From Novimethylophilus kurashikiensis (GTDB taxonomy: Bacteria; Pseudomonadota; Gammaproteobacteria; Burkholderiales; Methylophilaceae), in the NCBI RefSeq assembly GCF_003112435.1, contig NZ_BDOQ01000002.1, positions 434,001 to 498,000 of the forward strand: a stretch of 64,000 nt of DNA, written 5' to 3'. Position numbers and translations under genes: made by a program. The notes below the pieces were generated by a model, which ran no database searches, was not told the DNA's origin, and was given only the letters and a program-made list of their open reading frames with translations. Below are positions 44,130-50,598 of the stretch, piece after piece (the first letter of the stretch is position 1; the number at the start of each line of letters is the position of its first letter).

Positions 44130-45008
44130 TTAAATGTGTTCGGTAGCGATCGGCAGCGCTTCGCGACGCACGATCTTCTTAGCGGCCGCCCCCTTGAGCG
44201 CGCCCCTCATGTCGTCCACCCAGACGATGGCCCCGGTGGGACAGCGTTCGATGGGCTTGCGGGTCGATAAATCATTCTTTTCGTAATCGATAACGGCCAA
44301 GTTATTAACGAGGCTAATAAGGCCGGGTTCGGCGTCAGCCACGCAGCGGCCGCAAGCGGTGCAGGCCACTTCGCAATAGTTTTCGGCGATATCACCTTCG
44401 GCCAAGCTCTTGCAGGCCACCCACAGGTGATGTGAAACGGGTTGGATGGAGAACAGGCCCTTGGGGCAGATGTCTACGCAATCGTTGCAGGCCGTGCACT
44501 TGGCGGCGTCTACCACCGGCAAGCCGAATTCGTTCATATGGATGGCGTCGAACTCGCACACATCGGCGCAGTCGGCCAAGCCAAGGCAACCCCAGGCACA
44601 AGCCTTGCCGCCGCCACCGGCCACAGCTGCGGCACGGCAGGATGACAGGCCTTCGTAATGGGCGCGCATGGTGGCCACGTGCTTGCCGCCGGCGCAGGCC
44701 AGACGAGCTATGCGTTTTTCCTCGTCGGCGAGTTCCATGCCCAAAAACTTGGCGATCGCAAGGTTCTGGTCGGGTGCGTTTACCGTGCACTTGGCTGGAT
44801 TCAATTCGCCTTCCACCACCTTCTCGGCAAAGTTGCGGCAGCCGGCTGTTCCGCATGCCCCGCAGTTGGAATGGGGCAGCATTTCCTCGACCTCGCCGAT
44901 CTGAGGATTTTCGTAGACGTAAAGCCTGCGGCTGGCGAATGCCAGCAAGGCTGCCAGGGCAATGCCCAGCACCGCCATAAAAGTACCTGCGATCAAGATT
45001 GTTGCCAT
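44130..45008 (-). CDS. rnfB: Rnf complex ferredoxin-interacting subunit RnfB, long form
   Basis: RnfB (292 aa) has an N-terminal TM helix (about residues 4-26), then the domain binding a [4Fe-4S] cluster (HSNCGACGTAGC at about 47-58, with a later C in NPAKC). Several ferredoxin-like Cys sets follow: CAWGCLGLADCADVC, CTACNDCVDICP (about 173), CTACGRC (about 218) and ERCPTGAI. Classical proteobacterial RnfB is near 190 aa; this length and cluster number resemble the clostridial/archaeal form. It is first in the operon, 17 bases before the oxidoreductase gene, with AGGATAA as ribosome-binding site. Confidence 0.94.
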   Translation of the reverse strand: MATILIAGTFMAVLGIALAALLAFASRRLYVYENPQIGEVEEMLPHSNCGACGTAGCRNFAEKVVEGELNPAKCTVNAPDQNLAIAKFLGMELADEEKRIARLACAGGKHVATMRAHYEGLSSCRAAAVAGGGGKACAWGCLGLADCADVCEFDAIHMNEFGLPVVDAAKCTACNDCVDICPKGLFSIQPVSHHLWVACKSLAEGDIAENYCEVACTACGRCVADAEPGLISLVNNLAVIDYEKNDLSTRKPIERCPTGAIVWVDDMRGALKGAAAKKIVRREALPIATEHI

Positions 45009-45095
45009 ACCGCTTTATCCTGTTGAAATACCTGAGTGTTTTAATCAGACTTTTTCATCCTTGTTACGAGCGCAGGCTAAATAAAGTTTCACTAT

Positions 45096-45124
45096 TTGAC
45101 GATACAATTGTTTCAATCCATAGT
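45096..45124 (+). promoter_or_regulatory. Putative sigma-70 promoter of the LysR gene in the divergent region
   Basis: TTGACG (45096-45101), a 17-base spacer and CATAGT (45119-45124) fit a sigma-70 promoter for the LysR gene. Between them lies ACAATTGT, and TTGA/TCAA half-sites span 45096-45116, the sort of dyad LysR regulators bind. The same stretch is about 90-110 bases before rnfB, so one bound regulator could control both directions. Confidence 0.45.
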
Positions 45125-45152
45125 ATTAAAAAACTTAATTTAGGAGTTTCAA

Positions 45153-46142
45153 GTGGCTGAGAATCAGAATTTTTATTACAAGAAAAACCGGTTGAAACAG
45201 CTGCGCGCATTCCAGCAAGTGGCCCGCAGCGGTAGCGTGACGTTGGCTGCGGAAAAGCTTTTCCTGAGCCAACCTTCAGTGTCTTTGCAGCTTCAGGCGC
45301 TGGAGCGGGAATTAGGAGTAACGCTGTTCGAGCGGCTGGGATCGAGCATGAAGCTTACGCCGCAAGGAGAAGTGCTTTATCAGATTGCCCAGCCGCTGGT
45401 GGAAGGCATAGATCAGCTCGAAGAAACCTTCGCCGCCGCCTTCGGCCACATCGATTCCGGTGAGATCAACATCGGAGCAGGCGAATCCACCATCCTCTAC
45501 ATCATGCCCGAGCCGGTACGGCGCTTTACCAGAGCCCACCCCAACGTCCGTCTCAAGATGCAAAACGTCACCGGCCGCGACGGCCTGCGCATGCTGCGCG
45601 CTGACGAAATCGACTTTGCAGTCGGCTCAATGCTCGAAGGTGCCGACGACATCCAGTACGAACCCGTCGTCACCTACGACCCCATGCTCATCACGCCGAT
45701 GGATCATCCGCTGGCCGGAAAGGAAGACGTGACTCTGGCGGATATCAGCCCTTATGGATTAATTCTGCCGCCGCGCCACCTCTCCACCTGGCGTATCGTC
45801 GACTACGCATTTCAGCAACGCGGATTGAGCTACAACGTCACGCTGGAAGCCGGTGGCTGGGAAGTCATTAAGAAATACGTGGAGCTAGGAATGGGCATCT
45901 CCATCGTCACGGACATCTGCCTCACCGGCCAGGAAAAAGTCGCCAAAATGCCGCTGAATAAATACTTCCCGAGACGCAGCTACGGCATCGTACAGCGGCG
46001 GGGAAAATACATTTCGCCGCAGGCGCAGAAGTTTATTGAGATCATGAGGGATTACTATGCGGAACGGGGGGGAGCGGGGACGGATGGGGTGCCGGAGGAA
46101 GATCCGATTTCGGCGGGGGTGCTGGGGCCGGAAGGGTTTTAA
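45153..46142 (+). CDS. LysR-family transcriptional regulator (CysB-like), divergent from the rnf operon
   Basis: A 329-aa LysR-type regulator. The winged helix-turn-helix is near residues 15-60 (RAFQQVARSGSVTLAAEKLF, then QPSVSLQLQALE), and a periplasmic-binding-protein-like effector domain runs from about 95. The build resembles the CysB/Cbl branch. GTG at 45153 follows AGGAG by 6 bases. Being divergent from rnfB with 144 bases between, it is the likely regulator of the Rnf-oxidoreductase operon; the effector is unknown. The last 30 codons are strongly G-rich and encode a Gly/Pro/Glu tail unlike the rest of the protein. Confidence 0.9.
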   Translation: MAENQNFYYKKNRLKQLRAFQQVARSGSVTLAAEKLFLSQPSVSLQLQALERELGVTLFERLGSSMKLTPQGEVLYQIAQPLVEGIDQLEETFAAAFGHIDSGEINIGAGESTILYIMPEPVRRFTRAHPNVRLKMQNVTGRDGLRMLRADEIDFAVGSMLEGADDIQYEPVVTYDPMLITPMDHPLAGKEDVTLADISPYGLILPPRHLSTWRIVDYAFQQRGLSYNVTLEAGGWEVIKKYVELGMGISIVTDICLTGQEKVAKMPLNKYFPRRSYGIVQRRGKYISPQAQKFIEIMRDYYAERGGAGTDGVPEEDPISAGVLGPEGF

Positions 46143-46190
46143 ATAGTTTTTTTAAATTCAGAGCGAGTAAGAACTTCTCTAAAGACAGCT

Positions 46191-47189
46191 ATGAACGATA
46201 AATATCCAGTGTTTCGTGTGGTTGATGGTAAGGAAGTGCAGATATCCTTGCAAGATTTGAAAAGGCCACATAAGACTGTCTGCGACGTTGCTACTGGGAT
46301 GGTTCGAATTATTGAACTGACAGAAGAAGAAATGGCTCAGCAACAGGCAGACAAAGAGGCATGGGATACTGGTGAGCAAGAGCGGACTGAGCGAGAAAGA
46401 AAAGAGGCGGAAGAACAAGAAAGATTTCTTGACTCGCTTCGCTATGATTCAAGGCTAGTAGCTTTCATTGACATTTTAGGTTGGTCTAAAGCGGTTAACT
46501 CATCGGCAAAAAATGGGGCAGATACAGTAAAGGCACTAGGTCAAGCTCTAATTCCACTCAAGGCTTTTACTAATTTCATCGGAACTCTGGAATCCATAAT
46601 GCCCGAAACCGGATGGCCCGGTGATCCGGTTATGAGTCATTTCTCAGACTCAGTGGTTTTGACAGTCAAAGATGATGTCATCGGTAGGCAACACCTTCTT
46701 CAAGCATTGCATGCCCTTTCGGCCAGTATGATCCGGCATGGTTTTTTGTTACGTGGAGGAATTGCTCGAGGTGATGTTTATCATCGAAATGGGATAATTT
46801 TTGGCCCAGCATTTATTGAAGCTCATCTACTGGAGAAGGATATTGCGTTCTATCCACGAATTATTCTCTCGCCAGAATTGTCGCAGGAAACTGAAGGTTG
46901 GAGAGGAGTCATTGATCAGCCTTGGAGAAAAGACTCGGATGGATTAACGTTTTTTAACTTTTTACCACCTTTTTATAACAACCAATTCTTAAAAGATAAT
47001 TCAGAGTTATGGCAAAGTCAGTTAATTCCAATTAGGACTCTAATAATCGATCAAGTCTCAAGGCATCGAAACGATAAAAATATTTATTCTAAATATCAAT
47101 GGCTTGCTAAATACTTTGACGACATTTGCACTGAGAATCCACAAAGTGGAGTAAGCATAGTTTCTAAGGAATTGTTATTGTTTCAGTAA
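46191..47189 (+). CDS. Unknown protein with nucleotidyl-cyclase-like core, AT-rich (probable acquired gene)
   Basis: A 332-aa protein clearly more AT-rich than its neighbours. Residues 1-80 are charged; the part around RIIELTEEEMAQQQADKEAW resembles the ends of some phage tail-fibre assembly proteins. From about 85 comes a domain with LVAFIDILGWSKAV, HFSDSVVL (about 147), LLRGGIARGDVYH (about 185) and FGPAFIEAHLLEKDIAFYPRI. These short conserved blocks, with Asp near the start and in the second block and an RGGI strand, resemble class III cyclase-like folds seen in some defence-related proteins. No effector gene stands next to it. Function is not established. Confidence 0.7.
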   Translation: MNDKYPVFRVVDGKEVQISLQDLKRPHKTVCDVATGMVRIIELTEEEMAQQQADKEAWDTGEQERTERERKEAEEQERFLDSLRYDSRLVAFIDILGWSKAVNSSAKNGADTVKALGQALIPLKAFTNFIGTLESIMPETGWPGDPVMSHFSDSVVLTVKDDVIGRQHLLQALHALSASMIRHGFLLRGGIARGDVYHRNGIIFGPAFIEAHLLEKDIAFYPRIILSPELSQETEGWRGVIDQPWRKDSDGLTFFNFLPPFYNNQFLKDNSELWQSQLIPIRTLIIDQVSRHRNDKNIYSKYQWLAKYFDDICTENPQSGVSIVSKELLLFQ

Positions 47190-47263
47190 ATACCAATTTA
47201 ATTAAATTGAGCCAAGTTTTATTGATCAATTTAATTTCACTGAATTGATGAATTTCAGCTAAA

Positions 47264-48529
47264 TCATTCATATCGCCGCCACGCCTCAACCGCAAGTCCA
47301 GCCCCAATACTCCCAAACAAATCGCCCTCCATCCGCCTCGCATGAGGCAGGAAGGCGGCAATACGATCGCGTAGCATAGGTACGCCGCTGGCGCCGCCGG
47401 TGAAAAACACCGTATCCACCGCTTCACGCTGTACGCCGGCCTTTTTAAGCAAGGCACTCAAGGTATCGGCGATTTGCGCCACCAATACTTCCGACGCTTG
47501 CTCGAACTCGGCTCTGGTCAATGTGGGGCTGAGGCCGGGCTCTAGCCGGTCAAGATTGAGGGATGCGCTATCAGCCGCGGATAGCGTGATCTTGGCGTCT
47601 TCCACTTGCATGGCGAGCCAATGGCCGGTGCGTTCGCTGATGAGTTTGAACAGGCGGTCCAGGATTTCTGGCGATTCCGAAGCCGGGTACAGCTGTTGCA
47701 GATCGGTCCAAGTGCGGCGGGTGTAGACCTGGTTGATGGCGTGCCAGGTGGAGAGGTTCATATAGACGCTGGAGGGCATTTCCAGGCCGCGCTTGAGCTT
47801 GCTGCGATAGCCCAGCAGCGGCATGACGCCAGCCAGGCTGAGCTGCTTGTCGAAATTGGTCCCGCCGATATGCACGCCGCCGTTGGCCAGCAGGTCGTCG
47901 CGACGGTCGGTGGCTTTTGCTCTCTCCGGCGAGAGGCGGATCAGGGAAAAGTCGGAAGTCCCGCCGCCGATATCGGCGATCAGCACGAGTTCCTCGCGGT
48001 CAATCTGTTGCTCGTAGTGATACGCCGCCGCGATGGGTTCGTATTGGAAGCTTACCTCGCGGAAACCAGTGGCTCGCGCGATGGCTTCGAGCGTGGCTTC
48101 AGCCTTGCTGTCGGCCTCGGTATCGTCGTCTACAAAAAACACCGGGCGTCCGAATACGGCTTGGTCGAAAGAACGTCCTGCCGACGTTTCGGCGCGGTGC
48201 TTGAGTTCTGCGATGAACTGCGACAACAACTCCTTGTAAGGTAGCGGCCGTCCGTTAACTTCGGTGTGACCGTCCATCAAGTTGCTGCCGAGCAGGCTTT
48301 TCAAGGCGCGCATCAAGCGGCCTTCGTAGCCCTCCAGATATTCGTTGAGCCCGGCGCGGCCGACACTAACGGTATTTTCGTCTGCATTAAAAAAGATGAC
48401 GGAAGGCAGGGTGATCTTGCCGTCCTCCAAAGGCAGCAAGGGCGACAGGCCGGGGTGCAGCCATCCCGCCGTGGAGTTGGACGTACCGAAATCGATGCCG
48501 CAGGCGCGGGCAGGAGCTTCAACAGACAT
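47264..48529 (-). CDS. Hsp70-family protein (YegD-like)
   Basis: A 421-aa Hsp70/actin-fold ATPase related to E. coli YegD. Phosphate-binding loops are visible: CGIDFGTSNSTAGW near the N-terminus, ADIGGGTSDFSLIRL (about 194) and FFTGGASGVPML (about 383). It has the nucleotide-binding domain but lacks the normal Hsp70 peptide-binding domain and lid, so it is not a general DnaK. The adenosine-side region (DTVFFTGGAS) is intact, suggesting ATP binding. Role unknown. No DnaJ or GrpE is nearby. Confidence 0.88.
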   Translation of the reverse strand: MSVEAPARACGIDFGTSNSTAGWLHPGLSPLLPLEDGKITLPSVIFFNADENTVSVGRAGLNEYLEGYEGRLMRALKSLLGSNLMDGHTEVNGRPLPYKELLSQFIAELKHRAETSAGRSFDQAVFGRPVFFVDDDTEADSKAEATLEAIARATGFREVSFQYEPIAAAYHYEQQIDREELVLIADIGGGTSDFSLIRLSPERAKATDRRDDLLANGGVHIGGTNFDKQLSLAGVMPLLGYRSKLKRGLEMPSSVYMNLSTWHAINQVYTRRTWTDLQQLYPASESPEILDRLFKLISERTGHWLAMQVEDAKITLSAADSASLNLDRLEPGLSPTLTRAEFEQASEVLVAQIADTLSALLKKAGVQREAVDTVFFTGGASGVPMLRDRIAAFLPHARRMEGDLFGSIGAGLAVEAWRRYE

Positions 48530-48683
48530 GTGCGGAGAAAGTGCCTATGCGGCGGGATAAAACGGTCGCCGATACTACAGGGCTGGATATGACGAAGCAA
48601 GTTGGCCAGATAGGATGTGGGCGTAAGACTCCAGTGGTAGGATTCCAGTCCGGATCGATCTTGCCAATGCCTAGGAAAAACGG

Positions 48684-49196
48684 ATGAATCTTGCAAAGAC
48701 AATTCAAGTGCTGATGCCGATGCTCATGAGCTACACGGTCGCGGCCCATGCCGATTGGGAATGGACAACATGGGGCATGCGTCCAGAGCAGGTGGTTGCG
48801 GCGTCTGCCGGCAAGGCACGGCTGGCAACCGAGGAAGAAATCAAGACCAACACTCTAAAACAGTACGATCAGGTAGTTCGGGCTGCCAAGGCCTACGCGC
48901 CTTTCTCGATGGACGGCATTGCGTTCGATACCTGGTTTTACTTCGATCCGAAAACAGATGCATTGATGTGCGTCAGGCTGATTCCGGAAAAAGACGCCTC
49001 ACTGAAAACCATACGCAACCGTTTGGAATCGACCTACGGCCCGGAAACCACCGAAACCCACGAGAAATTATTTTCCGCTTTCTGGATCAACAAGATCATC
49101 TGGTCTAAAACCGACGAAATTACCCTGGAATATGGGGGTAGAGGGACTTCGCTCGAGTATTGCCAGCAAACTTCTCAACCAAAAATCGGCAATTAG
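48684..49196 (+). CDS. Hypothetical secreted protein
   Basis: A 170-aa protein with an N-terminal signal peptide (about residues 1-23, ending AAHA before DWEW) and no further TM helix, so probably periplasmic. The mature part has WGMRPEQVVAAS and a segment YFDPKTDALMCVRLIPEKD, a layout seen in small unclassified periplasmic proteins. It contains two Cys. I cannot assign a function. It lies between the Hsp70-like gene (divergent) and the Tad locus. Confidence 0.68.
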   Translation: MNLAKTIQVLMPMLMSYTVAAHADWEWTTWGMRPEQVVAASAGKARLATEEEIKTNTLKQYDQVVRAAKAYAPFSMDGIAFDTWFYFDPKTDALMCVRLIPEKDASLKTIRNRLESTYGPETTETHEKLFSAFWINKIIWSKTDEITLEYGGRGTSLEYCQQTSQPKIGN

Positions 49197-49581
49197 CTTT
49201 CCTGGAATAGCACTTCTTTTTCTCGCAGCTCCAGCACTTTATCCCGCCTGTTGTCTTTACATCTGAAACAAATAATTCACATCCGGGCATGAATCTCATT
49301 CCCATCCAAATATCTCTGCATATTTGAAGTGTTTCAGAAGGCACTAGCGACGCCGTGCCCATTGATCCTAATCCATCAGTAATCCCCAATACACGGGATT
49401 CAGAAGAATCAATCCGTTTTTCAATACGCGCTCGCCCGTATAGGCACAAAAGATGTGCTTGAGTAACTTGAATACGCGAGTTGTGCCGTAGAGATGCGTC
49501 GAACTAGCACAGCCGCAGCGAGGCTGGAGTATTCGGCACAGGCGCTACTCATCAATGTTTATCAAAAAAGGAGCGGAAATC
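49197..49581. promoter_or_regulatory. Non-coding region upstream of the Tad operon with repeated GGCACA/TGTGC elements
   Basis: These 385 bases hold no gene I can support. Near the operon GGCACA or its complement recurs: 49443-49448, inverted TGTGCT at 49454-49459 (with the first forming the perfect palindrome GCACA-N5-TGTGC, 49444-49458), TGTGCC at 49482-49487 and GGCACA at 49535-49540. They look like regulator sites before flp. I found no good sigma-70 or sigma-54 promoter. Confidence 0.4.
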
Positions 49582-49800
49582 ATGCCAAGCATTTTCAAGT
49601 TCATCGTGGGATTCCTGAAAGACGAAGAGGGCGTTACCGCCATCGAATACGGGTTGATTGCCGCATTGATCGCAGTCGTGATCATTGTGTCGGCAGCACT
49701 GGTTGGGAATCGCCTGGACTGCGTGTTCAACCACATCGCCAACTGCTTGACCAATGCAGGTTGCGGTGCGCTCAACTGCGGCGGCGGAGCAGGAGCCTAA
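49582..49800 (+). CDS. flp: Flp-type major pilin
   Basis: A 72-aa Flp pilin. The leader ends with Gly at residue 17, and the mature N-terminus has the Flp signature VTAIEYGLIAALIAV with Glu at +5 and Tyr at +6, followed by one hydrophobic helix. The C-terminal part is unusual for a Flp pilin: it contains four Cys within 21 residues and ends in a Gly/Ala-rich tail. AAAGGAG is 9 bases before the ATG; an upstream ATG at 49555 is less likely. It is the first gene of the operon, as usual. Confidence 0.9.
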   Translation: MPSIFKFIVGFLKDEEGVTAIEYGLIAALIAVVIIVSAALVGNRLDCVFNHIANCLTNAGCGALNCGGGAGA

Positions 49801-49807
49801 CAGGCTT

Positions 49808-49840
49808 CGACCCCGGTCAATCATCCTTGGCCGGGGTTCG
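49808..49840 (+). other. Intercistronic hairpin between flp and the prepilin peptidase gene
   Basis: CGACCCCGG (49808-49816) pairs with CCGGGGTTCG (49831-49840) with one bulge and no T-run. It lies just after the pilin stop. Such a structure could protect the pilin mRNA end or partly reduce transcription into the assembly genes, matching the need for far more pilin than machinery. The role is inference. Confidence 0.5.
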
Positions 49841-49858
49841 AGTTTGCAGGGAGAAACC

Positions 49859-50449
49859 ATGGACTATGCCATTGCACAACAACTTGCTGCGGCGCTTCTC
49901 GCCTCACTAGGGTTGTTGTTGTTCATCGCCACCTGGATCGATCTCAAAAGCCATCGCATTCCCAATGCGCTCGTCCTCTTGGGGATTCTGATCGGTGTAT
50001 TGGGAAACGGCCTGGCACCGGCTGGATTCGGTTTCAACAGCGAAGTGCTGCCAGGCGGGCTGGGCTGGTGGATGGCGTTCAAGGGCATGGGCTACGGTCT
50101 GATGATGATGCTTCCGTTCTACGTGCTGCGCGCCATGGGAGCAGGGGACGTGAAACTCATGGCGATGGTCGGCGCCTATGTCGGACCGGGAACGGTCATC
50201 GGCGTTGTCGTTTCGACGTTTGTGATTGGCGGAATCATGGCCCTCGTGGTTGCGGCCAGGTCCGGCGAACTCAATCGCGTGCTTGAGAACGTTCGATGGG
50301 CATTGTTCGGTTTCATGATGAAAAGTAGTACAGGGCAAATCACCAACATGAGCGAAGGCACCGCTACATCGCAGATCAAGTTGCCTTATGCCCTGGCCAT
50401 TTCACTAGGCACCTTGTGGTGGCTGGCATGGCAACGAATGTCGGGATAG
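49859..50449 (+). CDS. cpaA: Flp prepilin peptidase TadV/CpaA
   Basis: A 196-aa integral-membrane aspartic protease of the A24 (type IV prepilin peptidase) family that removes the leader from Flp and the TadE/F pseudopilins. The catalytic aspartates are in IATWIDLKSHRIPN (about residue 25) and GAGDVKLMAMVGAYVG (about 93). There is no N-methyltransferase domain, as usual for TadV. The ATG with an AGGGAGA ribosome-binding site is chosen; the ORF extends upstream into flp. Length is slightly above many TadV proteins. Confidence 0.92.
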   Translation: MDYAIAQQLAAALLASLGLLLFIATWIDLKSHRIPNALVLLGILIGVLGNGLAPAGFGFNSEVLPGGLGWWMAFKGMGYGLMMMLPFYVLRAMGAGDVKLMAMVGAYVGPGTVIGVVVSTFVIGGIMALVVAARSGELNRVLENVRWALFGFMMKSSTGQITNMSEGTATSQIKLPYALAISLGTLWWLAWQRMSG

Positions 50450-50598
50450 TGCTTCAGTCGGTCTGAATTGGCCGAATGAAGAAATAACAACAAAACCTGG
50501 GAGCCACCTGGGCGTGGATAAGAATAACAAGGCACTCGAATAAACAAACAGCACGTGTTTTCCATTTGCACGTGCCTAAACAGGGAAAGTGCAAGATC

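Noticed and set aside
49120-49449. A 109-aa minus-strand ORF between the secreted protein and flp.
   Set aside because: It overlaps the 3' end of the secreted-protein gene and has no recognisable family or ribosome-binding site; its Cys/Lys-rich end looks like translated non-coding sequence. A protein search could revive it.
49443-49459. Sigma-54 promoter upstream of flp (GGCAC...TGTGC).
   Set aside because: The spacing between GG and GC is 12 bases rather than the required 10.
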